A stretch of 64,000 nucleotides of DNA. Source: CBIHON01 sp966211965 (GTDB lineage Bacteria > Pseudomonadota > Gammaproteobacteria > Burkholderiales > Burkholderiaceae_D). Positions 17,970 to 26,273 of this stretch are shown here, piece after piece. A program made the position numbers and the translations under genes. How positions within the stretch are numbered: the stretch's first letter is position 1; each line of letters begins with the position of its first letter. The stretch is from positions 62,001 through 126,000 of the forward strand of contig CBIHON010000006.1 in NCBI GenBank assembly GCA_966211965.1. Direction: 5' to 3'. The notes under the pieces are model-generated. The model searched no databases and was not told the DNA's origin. It was given only the letters and a program-made list of their open reading frames with translations.

Positions 17970-18188
17970 ATGCAGCAACTTGATTTCAGCCTGAACGGCG
18001 AGTACGTCGAACTGAACCAGCTACTCAAACTGGTCGGCATCTGCGACAGTGGCGGCGCGGGGAAAATGCTGGTGGCCTCTGGCGAGGTATCGGTCGACGG
18101 CAAGATCGAACTGCGCAAGACTTGCAAGATTCGCGCAGGCCAGCTTGTCAGCCTGGGAGATGTACGGATTCGGGTTAGGCCGGCCTGA
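17970..18188 (+). CDS. S4-domain RNA-binding protein
   Basis: 72 residues forming one S4 domain: VELNQLLKLVGICDSGGAGKM, then ASGEVSVDGKIELRKTCKI and the strand GQLVSLGDVRIRV. It resembles YbcJ-type small RNA-binding proteins, whose role is probably in ribosome or RNA handling. It begins 9 bases after the degenerate GGDEF gene and is probably in the same transcript. Confidence 0.85.
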   Translation: MQQLDFSLNGEYVELNQLLKLVGICDSGGAGKMLVASGEVSVDGKIELRKTCKIRAGQLVSLGDVRIRVRPA

Positions 18189-18245
18189 AACCCTGAACAG
18201 GTTCTGAAAAACAGCATCCACCTCGATGCAACCGGCTGGAGCCGT

Positions 18246-19094
18246 TCATGGGCCATCCGGCAACACCTGCGCGATCTGTTCATCCCATTTCTGCGCCAAC
18301 TTCTTGTAACCGGCGCGGGTAGGATGAATTTCATTGCTCCAATCGCCGCTCACGCCTTCGCTGCCTGGCTGCGCCGGCGTCAAAATTCTCCTGGTGTCGA
18401 TGATGTGAAGATTCGGCAAATCGAGCGTCAGCAGGATATCCGCAAGCTTGTCGTGCAACGCGACGCCAAGCGCGATCCACAATCGTGTCGGAATATTGTT
18501 TTTTACCATGAAGGTAAACAACCAGGGACCAAATGCCGGAAAACCGAAGAAGCTTGCCTTGGCATTGCGCGGCGTCGCGTAATCATAGGTATGGGCGAAA
18601 ATCGGTACCCCGTTGTTGCGGCCGCCCGGCGCATCGCGCTCGGCTACCAAGTCGACAAAATTCTGACGAAGGTATTTCTCGAAGAGAGCGAGGTTGTCGG
18701 CATTGATCAGTTGACTGACATTATCGGCTTCAATCGAAGCATCGGATGGAAAAGGCAACAGCAAATGTTCGATCGCATTGAATAAATCGTTGCCGCCTGC
18801 ACTGACCAGAATCCCGGACCAGCGAAATTCCCCCATCGGTCCCAGCAGAGATGAAAACTCGGCATTGCGGCGCCAATCGACCATGTTCCGCAAGGTATCG
18901 CCAGGACGCGCGCAATTGATGATCAAAGTGGAGCGGCTGAATCGCAACCCGAACAGCAGATTGTAGGAAGGGATCTGACTCAGTGAAAACCACGAATCTC
19001 CTTCCGCCAAAAATGACTGCGCATACTCGGACGGCAACAGCACCATGCTCTCGGAGGAGAATACAGGAGGGCGTACGTCAGCAGCAAAGGACAT
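18246..19094 (-). CDS. SGNH/GDSL-type hydrolase
   Basis: 282 residues. Motifs of the SGNH esterase/lipase fold appear in order: GDSW at 32-35 with the catalytic Ser34, NCARPGDTLRNM (block II), AGGND at 99-103 with the oxyanion Asn, and NEIHP near 254-258 with the His. The residue three before His is Asn instead of the usual Asp, so the triad may be altered. No signal peptide is evident. The substrate is unknown, and such enzymes often cleave acyl or acetyl esters. It is convergent with the S4 gene. Confidence 0.75.
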   Translation of the reverse strand: MSFAADVRPPVFSSESMVLLPSEYAQSFLAEGDSWFSLSQIPSYNLLFGLRFSRSTLIINCARPGDTLRNMVDWRRNAEFSSLLGPMGEFRWSGILVSAGGNDLFNAIEHLLLPFPSDASIEADNVSQLINADNLALFEKYLRQNFVDLVAERDAPGGRNNGVPIFAHTYDYATPRNAKASFFGFPAFGPWLFTFMVKNNIPTRLWIALGVALHDKLADILLTLDLPNLHIIDTRRILTPAQPGSEGVSGDWSNEIHPTRAGYKKLAQKWDEQIAQVLPDGP

Positions 19095-19247
19095 GATTTG
19101 CTCCTACTCAGTGCTTATTCCGATGGGGAGCGCGCCCGGCCTCCCCCGGACGCAAATTACGTTTGCGACACGAAAAGCTTCCTCATGATGAACTTGCCTG
19201 TTGAAATCACCAAGTCGCTATGCCGTTCACCATCAAGGAAGCCGTTA

Positions 19248-19605
19248 ATGAACTTATCGTATATTGAAAATCGCGAGACTTACTCTTCTTTCGTCAAACA
19301 AATTGCATTGACAGTGGCTGGAGTGACCTTGGCAGGCTGGATGCGCGGCTTTGTCCATGTCGCGGATACACCTTATTTTGCCAAGAGTGGCAAAGGAAGA
19401 AATGCCTTGCTGGATAATCTGGCGGCGGGCAAATACAAGGTCAAAGCGTGAGCCCCGAATATGCTGCCCCCCGTTTACGCAAACCGTGCAGCTCACATCA
19501 GACGGTTCAACCCAACTCAAATTCCAGTTCAACTATGTGCAGAAACGCGCACCTGCCTCACGCCCCCCATCGAAGATCAAGGCCCAATCCTCCACCTACT
19601 ATTGA
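19248..19605 (+). pseudogene. Decayed plastocyanin-like ('methylamine utilization protein') gene
   Basis: One frame encodes WMRGFVHVADTPYFAKSGKG then LAAGKYKVKA and stops at 19451. A second frame continues with QTVQLTSDGSTQLKFQF to a stop at 19605. Together they match the C-terminal half of exported proteins whose core reads GCNIHDWM-x-GF-x-VVDTPYFAK...LPAG-Y-V-x-WHP. The copper-site part GCNIHD is lost by deletion and no intact start with signal peptide is seen. This is evidence from remembered family sequence. It lies beside a copper-related operon. Confidence 0.5.
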
Positions 19606-19659
19606 GTCCGGCTCAAGCCGGCCCGACAAACCGGCCTTTGAAAGAGGAGGAGCAATCGA

Positions 19660-20124
19660 TTACTTCTTGATTTTTCCGGCAACCCAACTATCCAGCGCCA
19701 GCCGCCCTGGGCCGAAAGCCACTAGAATCAGCAAGAGCGCACCCCAATAGAAATGATCATGGATAGCAGCCGGGCATTCAAAGTTAAAAAGCTGCGGATA
19801 GGAAATCACGGCCATCAAATTGACGGCAAAAAGGCCGACCGCGGCGGGTCTGGAAAACAAGCCCAGCAGCAACAAGATCGGGAAAGTCAGTTCGCCTGCG
19901 GTGCCCATGACAGCGGCCATTTCGGGCGGCAACAGCGGCACATGATATTCATCGCGGAATAGCGCCAAGGTAACGCTCCAATCGGCAATTTTGGTCAAAC
20001 CGGCCTTGAAGAACTGCCAGCCTACGTACAGTCTGATTGCCAAACTCGCCAGGGAGCCGCCCCATTCGTTTAATTGGTGGTCGTAGCGCGACAGGCCTCG
20101 ATGCAGCCGAAAAATTTTTTCCAT
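19660..20124 (-). CDS. DoxX-family membrane protein of the bufferin operon (BufD-like)
   Basis: 154 residues with four predicted membrane helices (LASLAIRLYVGWQFFKAG, LTFPILLLLGLF, AVGLFAVNLMAVIS, FYWGALLLILVAFG). DoxX-family proteins are small quinone-linked membrane proteins; a DoxX member is a standard partner of DUF2282/MNIO operons. It starts 9 bases after the upstream maturase gene ends, so it is the last gene of the operon. A role in redox support or export of the modified peptide is suggested by context only. Confidence 0.8.
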   Translation of the reverse strand: MEKIFRLHRGLSRYDHQLNEWGGSLASLAIRLYVGWQFFKAGLTKIADWSVTLALFRDEYHVPLLPPEMAAVMGTAGELTFPILLLLGLFSRPAAVGLFAVNLMAVISYPQLFNFECPAAIHDHFYWGALLLILVAFGPGRLALDSWVAGKIKK

Positions 20125-20133
20125 GATGTTCGT

Positions 20134-21774
20134 TTATTGATCTGTTGTGGGGCATTGGATAGCAACAAAAATGGCGCATTCGAGCCACTGCTTCAGGTGC
20201 AACCCAAAATCGAATTCAGGTTCAACTTCCAGCGCGGCATCGAGCGCTTCGCCCAGCGTCTTCCCTTGCTGCAAAGCGGCCAAGGCCACATAGGCGCTCG
20301 CGCTCAATGAGACCACGTCGGTCTTCCATTGCGGGCGTACTACCAGTCCGGCATTAGTGTGCGCCATCTGAGCCGGGAAATCGCCTTCCCTTCCCGGTTG
20401 ATGCGCCAGCCATAAATCCACCACCGCCCATTCGGACACGAGCAAGTGGCACGCAGGATGAAAAAACAGCCGCGCTCCATCGAGTTGATCCGGCGAGATT
20501 TGCTCCAGGTCGGCGGCAGCAAGCGGCTTGGCATTCGGCTCATAATGCGCGCGGTGCAAAGCCCATTCCAGACGCGCCATATCCGGAAAATAAGGGTACT
20601 CGGCGACATGTTCGAAAACCGACAGAAAGTCCGCAAAATGCACGCCGAAGTGATTCAGGTCCCCCAGCTGCGACGGATGCGCTTTGCCATAGACCCGCGC
20701 CAAGCCTTCGAAAAACTCATCGCCGACCAAGGCCTTCAACACAGGATAGGCCGCCCCCAGAACCTTGTTCCAGGTCGAGCTCAAGTTTCCGCGATAGAGC
20801 GAGAGGCGCTGCTCCGCAAGTTGCGCATCGCCTTTGAACATGGGCAAGACATCCGCTTCCGTTTGCCGGTCAAACAAAGCATTAGAGAAGGCCGCTTGCG
20901 TTTGCCCCAATTGCAGGACCTCTGCAGATGCATGCACTTTGGCTGCGATCTTGCGCGCTCGTTGCGCCTCATCCAGCAATACTTCCAACTCGGGAATATC
21001 GGTATCCCACTCGATCAAGGTTGAAACCTCGCCGAAGCGCTGCACCGCAGCTTCGTATAATGTCCAAACGGATTCCGTCACGCGATCACCGTGATGATCG
21101 ATAACTGCGTCCGGCGTCACCAAATGTCCGGCCAGATGAATCTCTCCGATGCTATACGGTGCGAGCGCTTGCAAGGCAAGCAGAGCATCCTCCTGGTGAT
21201 TGCACTGGTTGACGTAAAGATTATTAATGTCCAGCAGCACGCCGCAGCCGGTACGCGCTGCCACCGCCGCCAGGAATTCGGCCTCGCTCATCGCATCATC
21301 GCGATAGCGCAAATAAGTGGAAACGTTTTCCAGCAAGATCCTGCGGCCCAACACTTCCTGGATCCGCTCAATCCGCCTGCATACCAGCAGCAACGCTTCT
21401 TCGGTCAAAGGCAGTGGCAGCAAATCGTTCAAATGCCGGTCATCCACGGCACTCCAACACAGGTGTTCCGAAATCAGTGCCGGCTCGATCCGGTTCGCCA
21501 CTTCACGCACACGCTGCAAATGCTGTTCCGAAAACCCCTGGGCGGAACCGATGCCCAATCCCACACCATGCAGGCTGATCGAATAGTCCTGGCGCAATTG
21601 CTGCAGTACGTAGGCATCCCAACCGCCTACATCGAAATAATTTTCAGTGTGGACCTCCAGCCAATCCACTGCCGGACGCTGCTCAAGAAAGCGGCGGTAA
21701 TGCGGCGCCCTTAATCCGATGCCAAAACCAAGCCGTGGAAACGAGGGCTGGCTATTGAACGACGGCTTCGACAT
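20134..21774 (-). CDS. Fused MNIO oxidase and DUF2063 partner (BufB-BufC fusion)
   Basis: 546 residues in one frame. Residues about 12-285 are a DUF692 domain, a multinuclear non-haem iron oxygenase related to MbnB, with metal-binding candidates in VHTEN, SLHGVG, ISEHL, LLEN, DINN, EIHLAGH, DHHGD and EWD. Residues about 300-540 are a DUF2063 domain (FSNALFDRQTEADV, RLSLYRGN, DFLSVFEH), normally encoded by a separate partner gene. MNIO enzymes convert peptide cysteines to oxazolone/thioamide or thiooxazole groups. Here the substrates should be the two DUF2282 peptides encoded just upstream. The product should be a copper-binding peptide, as in Caulobacter bufferins. The fusion in one chain is notable. 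Confidence 0.88.
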   Translation of the reverse strand: MSKPSFNSQPSFPRLGFGIGLRAPHYRRFLEQRPAVDWLEVHTENYFDVGGWDAYVLQQLRQDYSISLHGVGLGIGSAQGFSEQHLQRVREVANRIEPALISEHLCWSAVDDRHLNDLLPLPLTEEALLLVCRRIERIQEVLGRRILLENVSTYLRYRDDAMSEAEFLAAVAARTGCGVLLDINNLYVNQCNHQEDALLALQALAPYSIGEIHLAGHLVTPDAVIDHHGDRVTESVWTLYEAAVQRFGEVSTLIEWDTDIPELEVLLDEAQRARKIAAKVHASAEVLQLGQTQAAFSNALFDRQTEADVLPMFKGDAQLAEQRLSLYRGNLSSTWNKVLGAAYPVLKALVGDEFFEGLARVYGKAHPSQLGDLNHFGVHFADFLSVFEHVAEYPYFPDMARLEWALHRAHYEPNAKPLAAADLEQISPDQLDGARLFFHPACHLLVSEWAVVDLWLAHQPGREGDFPAQMAHTNAGLVVRPQWKTDVVSLSASAYVALAALQQGKTLGEALDAALEVEPEFDFGLHLKQWLECAIFVAIQCPTTDQ

Positions 21775-21806
21775 GGGCTCTGCTCCGCAGTATCGCGAAT
21801 GGCCGA

Positions 21807-22094
21807 TTATTTAGGTGCCGACAATTTGCCGCCCATTTTTTCGCAGGTGCCTTTAGCGACGAATTTCCAGTCGCCGGCATGCATGTCCTGTTTCGATTGG
21901 CCGGCGCAAGAATGCGAACCATTGGCGCTGGCGCAATCGTTTTGACCGGCCTTGGCGATACCGTAGCATTTCTCCTTCTCGCCGGCGGAGGCGGCTGGAG
22001 CTGCCGCAGTATGGCTGGCGGCATTGGCTGCGCCGAGACCGGCGATGCAGACGGTGGCAATTGCGGATGCGAGCAGAGCTTGACGTTTGTTCAT
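21807..22094 (-). CDS. Bufferin-type precursor peptide (DUF2282), copy 1
   Basis: 95 residues from ATG 22094 with AAAGGAGA upstream. The signal peptide MNKRQALLASAIATVCIAGL ends near NAA (residue 25). The mature part keeps the DUF2282 core with cysteines at 43, 54, 63 and 84 in KCYGIAKAGQNDC, GSHSCAGQS and GTCEKMGG. In bufferins the central cysteines are modified by the MNIO enzyme and the peptide binds copper in the periplasm. It lies 32 bases upstream of the maturase gene. Confidence 0.88.
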   Translation of the reverse strand: MNKRQALLASAIATVCIAGLGAANAASHTAAAPAASAGEKEKCYGIAKAGQNDCASANGSHSCAGQSKQDMHAGDWKFVAKGTCEKMGGKLSAPK

Positions 22095-22211
22095 GGTGAA
22101 TCTCCTTTAAGGTCGGTGGCACTACATTGTGTAATGATCAATGGTCAGCGGGCGGCGTGGATTCCTTGCATCTTCCTGTTTTGCCGACCGCTGCAGCGCG
22201 ATTGCCGCTTC

Positions 22212-22469
22212 TTATTTTGGTGCTGCGGTTTTTCCGCCGGCCTTTTCACAAGTGCCCTTGGGAACATACTTCCATTCGGAGGGGTCTTTGTCTGTCTTCG
22301 ATTGGCCTGCACAGGAATGCGATCCGCTGGCGGTCGCGCAATCGTTTTGGCCGGCCTTGGCGATGCCGAAACATTTTTCTTTCTCGGTATCGGCGGCATG
22401 TGCAGTGCCGAGACCGGCAATACAAACGGTGGCGAGAGCGGTAGCGAGCAGGGCTTGGCGTTTTTTCAT
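22212..22469 (-). CDS. Bufferin-type precursor peptide (DUF2282), copy 2
   Basis: 85 residues from ATG 22469, chosen because AAGGAG lies eight bases upstream and the start matches copy 1 (MKKRQALLAT). The signal peptide ends near AHA. Cysteines at 33, 44, 53 and 74 keep exactly the spacing of copy 1 (10, 8 and 20 residues between them). Only the variable N-terminal spacer and the tail differ (GKTAAPK against GKLSAPK). It is the first gene of the operon; the pair probably arose by tandem duplication. Confidence 0.88.
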   Translation of the reverse strand: MKKRQALLATALATVCIAGLGTAHAADTEKEKCFGIAKAGQNDCATASGSHSCAGQSKTDKDPSEWKYVPKGTCEKAGGKTAAPK

Positions 22470-22533
22470 AGAAAATCTCCTTACTTGATTGAACAACAGG
22501 TTAAATTGATGATTGCAATGTGCTGCTAAGCTG

Positions 22534-22561
22534 TAGTCGGAGACGGGTGCCGAATACTTAC
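22534..22561 (-). promoter_or_regulatory. ECF-sigma-like promoter candidate for the bufferin operon
   Basis: On the minus strand GTAAGT (22556-22561) and CGACTA (22534-22539) are separated by 16 bases, 65 bases upstream of the first precursor. This resembles the GTAAC-N16-CGA pattern of extracytoplasmic-function sigma factors, which control such operons in Caulobacter. No sigma-70 promoter of similar quality was noticed. A short motif match can arise by chance. Confidence 0.35.
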
Positions 22562-22743
22562 AACGTATTTGATTTTTTTACTCCCCGATTTTCAATGGTA
22601 TACGAAGTAACTGCGGAAGTAACTGCGGCATGGCCATCGAGCGGAGAGAGAGTATGTGCTGCGGTTGCTACGCGACTTCTTTATGCTTACCATACGTGAG
22701 AGCTTTTCCAGAATGTCGGTTTAATCCAGAAAGATGGAATCCA

Positions 22744-23382
22744 ATGCCTGCCCTAATCTATATCGCCGATCCGATGTGTTCGTGGTGTTACGGCTTCGAC
22801 CCGGAATTGGCGCGTTTGCTGGAAGGCTTGCCGGGGATGAAGCTGGATGTGATGGTCGGCGGGTTACGACCCAACAATACACAGCCGATAGATGCAATCC
22901 TGAGAACCACACTGCTGGAACATTGGAAGCGCGTCCATGAAGCCAGCGGCCTGACCTTTTGCAATGAGGCGTTAGCGCATGAGGGTCTTATCTACAACAC
23001 TGAACCCGCCTGCCGCGCTGTGGTGGCGGCCCGGACGCTGGCCCCGGAAGCAGCTCTCAAGGTGTTCCAGGCAATCCAGCACGCATTTTATGCAGAGGGT
23101 TTGAATGTGACGCAAGGCGAAGTGCTCGCTCAGGTCGCATCGATTGCGCTGACCAGAGCAGGCTGTCCAATCGACACCCAAAGTTTCCACTCCAAATGGA
23201 TGGAAGAATCCGTGATTGCTGCGACTCATGCCGATTTTGTCCAAACGCAGCGCTGGGGCATTTTCGGCTTCCCCACCTTGATTCTGGAGCACGGCGACAA
23301 ACTCGATCTTGTCACCTCCGGCTATGTCAAAACGGAAGCCCTGGTGGAGCGTATGCAGGCCATCATCGACCAAGCGTCATAG
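22744..23382 (+). CDS. DsbA-family oxidoreductase, FrnE-like
   Basis: 212 residues from ATG 22744, where the thioredoxin fold begins (MPALIYIADPMCSWCYGF); the frame is open further upstream but shows no homology-like sequence. The redox pair CSWC is near residues 12-15. The helical insertion and the cis-Pro loop GIFGFPTLIL follow. Without a signal peptide it should be cytoplasmic, like FrnE, which helps in oxidative stress or thiol exchange. It is divergent from the bufferin operon; a link is possible but unproved. Confidence 0.82.
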   Translation: MPALIYIADPMCSWCYGFDPELARLLEGLPGMKLDVMVGGLRPNNTQPIDAILRTTLLEHWKRVHEASGLTFCNEALAHEGLIYNTEPACRAVVAARTLAPEAALKVFQAIQHAFYAEGLNVTQGEVLAQVASIALTRAGCPIDTQSFHSKWMEESVIAATHADFVQTQRWGIFGFPTLILEHGDKLDLVTSGYVKTEALVERMQAIIDQAS

Positions 23383-23422
23383 TGGCTGTCATAGATAGCA
23401 TCTCAAAGAAATTCAAAGTAAA

Positions 23423-23466
23423 AAAACTGGAACCGCCGGTACAAGGCGATTCCAGTTTTTATTTTT
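23423..23466 (+). terminator. Intrinsic terminator after the DsbA-family gene
   Basis: AAAACTGGAA and TTCCAGTTTT form a stem followed by a T-rich run, 40-80 bases after the stop codon. The A-run on the other side may let it work in the minus direction too. Confidence 0.7.
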
Positions 23467-23540
23467 GCGCTTGAATTCTTGGTATTTGTGAAGCAAATCC
23501 TGTTTCATCGTCATAGGATCCGCTACTCATTTGCCTAAAA

Positions 23541-23774
23541 TTACTTGGCTGATGCAGCGTCGACTTTTTTGGCTTTTTTAGCTTTCTTGGCCTTCTTTGC
23601 TTTCTTGGCCTTCTTGGATTTCTTCGCCTTCTTGCTCATTTTCTTTTGCGGCGCCTTGGCTGGTTCAGCCATCGGTGCTGCCGGAGCGGCTGGAGCCGGT
23701 GCGGCTGGGGCCTGCGCAAATGCGGTACTCATGGCGAAGGTGGCGGCGACGAGAGCGGCGATCAGTTTGTTCAT
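23541..23774 (-). CDS. Exported lysine/alanine-repeat protein
   Basis: 77 residues. A signal peptide (MNKLIAALVAATFAMSTAFA) precedes an Ala/Pro segment and then a run of KKA repeats (KKAKKSKKAKKAKKAKK). It resembles acid-shock (Asr-like) or histone-H1-like polycationic proteins. The exported form favours an envelope stress role, such as acid protection. That is inference from composition. The repeats can change length by slippage. Confidence 0.7.
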   Translation of the reverse strand: MNKLIAALVAATFAMSTAFAQAPAAPAPAAPAAPMAEPAKAPQKKMSKKAKKSKKAKKAKKAKKAKKAKKVDAASAK

Positions 23775-23923
23775 TATGTAGTCCTTTAAGCTTGTCCGTA
23801 GACAATTTCTACGTAGCTTACTAACGTCCTCGTATACGGATTTGTTGACGCACGAGGAAGAAAAAATATTTTTTCTTTCGATTTCTCACGCAAAAGCGGG
23901 CGATTTATAGAAGCGGAATAGAA

Positions 23924-23957
23924 ATGGCCTCGGCTTCAAGTTGAAGCCGAGGCCATG
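23924..23957 (-). terminator. Strong hairpin after phaB
   Basis: ATGGCCTCGGCTTCAA and TTGAAGCCGAGGCCAT form a perfect 16-base stem with a single-base loop, about 40 bases after the phaB stop. The following T-run is weak in both directions, so termination is likely but not certain. Confidence 0.6.
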
Positions 23958-23995
23958 TTCGTTCGAGCCGCGTGCCAGACTACAGGCGTTCGCGA

Positions 23996-24736
23996 TTAAT
24001 ACATATGTTGTCCGCCATTGATCGCAATATTCGCCCCGGTCAAAAAGGCTGCCTCGTCCGAGGACAAATAAGCAACCAGACCGGCGACTTCCTCGGGCTT
24101 ACCGAGACGCGCCATCGGAATTTGCGGAATGATTTTGCTGTCGAGGACTTCCTGCGGAATCGCCATCACCATCTTGGTCCCGATATAACCTGGCGAGATG
24201 GTGTTGACCGTCACGCCTTTGCGCGCAACTTCGAGCGCCAGCGCTTTGGTGAAACCATGCATGCCGGCCTTGGCGGCGGAATAGTTGGTTTGGCCGAATG
24301 CGCCCTTTTGTCCATTGACCGAGGAGATATTGATGATCCGGCCCCAGCCGCGGTCAACCATGCCGTCGCATACCGGTTTAGTCATGTTGAACACCGAGTC
24401 GAGGTTGGTACCCATTACCGCATCCCAGTTCGGCTTATCCATCTTCTTGAAGGTCATGTCGCGCGTAATGCCGGCATTGTTGACCAATACATCGATCGGA
24501 CCGACTTCACTCTGAATGGCAGCAACGCATTTTTGCGCCGAATCGAAATCAGCGACATCGCACGGATAGGCTCGGAACTTGTAACCCTGCTGTTCCATTC
24601 CGGCCAACCATTCCTTCGCTTTGGTATTACCGGGAGAATAGGTGGTGACTACTTGGTAACCCAACGCCGCGAGCTTGATGCAAACTGCTTCACCCAATCC
24701 GCCCATACCGCCAGTGACTAATGCGACTCGTGCCAT
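23996..24736 (-). CDS. phaB: Acetoacetyl-CoA reductase
   Basis: 246 residues, the usual length. It reduces acetoacetyl-CoA to (R)-3-hydroxybutyryl-CoA with NADPH, the second step of polyhydroxybutyrate synthesis. The start at 24736 follows GAGGAAAG. Visible: the nucleotide loop TGGMGGLGEA, NNAGIT, the catalytic Ser-Tyr-Lys in ISSVNGQKGAFGQTNYSAAK, and the C-terminal GANIAINGGQHMY. The phaA-like thiolase lies upstream in the same direction with 241 bases between, and phasin is elsewhere in the window. Confidence 0.94.
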   Translation of the reverse strand: MARVALVTGGMGGLGEAVCIKLAALGYQVVTTYSPGNTKAKEWLAGMEQQGYKFRAYPCDVADFDSAQKCVAAIQSEVGPIDVLVNNAGITRDMTFKKMDKPNWDAVMGTNLDSVFNMTKPVCDGMVDRGWGRIINISSVNGQKGAFGQTNYSAAKAGMHGFTKALALEVARKGVTVNTISPGYIGTKMVMAIPQEVLDSKIIPQIPMARLGKPEEVAGLVAYLSSDEAAFLTGANIAINGGQHMY

Positions 24737-24977
24737 TTTCTTTCCTCTATTAATATTTACGAAGTAACGATGTAAGACCCGCACTATCGCTCGCACCAGC
24801 AAGGTGCATCGGATTGGTGCGGCAGCTACTAACAGCCGGTGCCCTGATGAAGCCTCGCGTACCTCATCGCAGCGTATTCAGATCCGGAGAGACCGCAAAA
24901 TCCGTAATGGACAGGGTCGGCGCGCACCGATAATCGCCTTGCTTTAACGGCGGCGCCATTCAGACTGAACCAGACTC

Positions 24978-26156
24978 TTAGTCCCGTTCGACTGCCAAAG
25001 CAACACCCATGCCACCACCAATGCACAAGCTGGCCAAGCCGCGCTTGGCATCGCGCCTTTGCATCTCATGCAACAAGGTCACCAGAATGCGGCAACCGGA
25101 CGCGCCAATTGGATGTCCCAAGGCGATTGCACCGCCGTTGACGTTGATCTTGCTGGTATCCCAGCCCATCTCTTTGTTAACTGCAATGGCTTGAGCGGCG
25201 AAGGCCTCGTTGATTTCCATCAAGTCGAGATCCTGATGGGTCCAACCCGCTTTTTTCAGACACAACTGGGTTGCCGGAACCGGGCCCATTCCCATGATGC
25301 TGGGGTCGAGGCCAGCCGAAGAATAGGCCTTGACTCTTGCGAGCGGCTTCAAGCCGAGCATGCTGGCCATTTTCGCTGACATCATGACAACCGCCGCAGC
25401 GCCATCATTGATGCCGGAGGCATTGCCGGCGGTGACGGTACCATCCTTGGCAAATGCCGGACGCAAGCCGGACAAGGATTCCAGCGTGGTGCCAGCCTTG
25501 ATGTACTCGTCGCTGTCGAACACGATCGAACCCTTCTTTTGGGGAATTTCCAAAGGCAGGATTTCATCCTTGAACTTGCCGGCTTTTTGCGCGGCTTCTG
25601 CCTTGTTTTGGGATGCAAGCGCGAACTCGTCTTGTTCCTGGCGTGAAATGCCATGCTTTTTTGCGACGTTTTCAGCGGTGATGCCCATGTGATACTGGTT
25701 ATACACATCCCACAGGCCATCAACGATCATGGTGTCGGTCAGCTTGGCATCGCCCATGCGGAAACCGTCGCGCGAATTGTTCAATACGTGCGGCGAGGCG
25801 CTCATGTTTTCCTGACCGCCGGCGATGATGATGTCGGCATCGCCGCATTTGATAGCCTGCGCCGCCAGATGTGTTGCCTTCAAGCCGCTGCCGCATACCT
25901 TGCCGACGGTGAAGGCCGGCGTCATGTCTGCCAAACCGGCACGGATGGTCGCTTGGCGGGCCGGATTTTGACCGCAGCCGGCAGTCAGCACCTGACCGAG
26001 AATTACTTCATTGACCATATCCGACTTGATGCCGGTTTTGGCCAACAGTCCTTTGATTACATGTGCACCGAGATCTGCGGCGGAAATCTTTGCCAGCGAT
26101 CCGCCAAATTTGCCCACTGCTGTTCTCAATGCTGCAACGATTACGACGTCATCCAT
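24978..26156 (-). CDS. phaA: Acetyl-CoA acetyltransferase (beta-ketothiolase)
   Basis: 392 residues. It condenses two acetyl-CoA to acetoacetyl-CoA, the first step of polyhydroxybutyrate synthesis, or runs in reverse in degradation. The start at 26156 (MDDVVIVAALRTAVGKFGG) is the family N-terminus; an upstream in-frame Met is not needed. The active-site cysteine is in GKVCGSGLKA, and the His/Cys pair in GGAIALGHPIGASGC and CIGGGMGVAL. PhaA is preferred because phaB follows, though BktB- or AtoB-type roles are possible. Confidence 0.9.
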   Translation of the reverse strand: MDDVVIVAALRTAVGKFGGSLAKISAADLGAHVIKGLLAKTGIKSDMVNEVILGQVLTAGCGQNPARQATIRAGLADMTPAFTVGKVCGSGLKATHLAAQAIKCGDADIIIAGGQENMSASPHVLNNSRDGFRMGDAKLTDTMIVDGLWDVYNQYHMGITAENVAKKHGISRQEQDEFALASQNKAEAAQKAGKFKDEILPLEIPQKKGSIVFDSDEYIKAGTTLESLSGLRPAFAKDGTVTAGNASGINDGAAAVVMMSAKMASMLGLKPLARVKAYSSAGLDPSIMGMGPVPATQLCLKKAGWTHQDLDLMEINEAFAAQAIAVNKEMGWDTSKINVNGGAIALGHPIGASGCRILVTLLHEMQRRDAKRGLASLCIGGGMGVALAVERD

Positions 26157-26273
26157 GTTGACTCTCCGATAAAGACTGCAATAGAAATACTTTGCACTCA
26201 TGCAACCTTAGCAATGAGGCAATATTCAGCCCAAACTGCATTCGGCATTTATGTGCTGTTGCAGCATAGTTTA

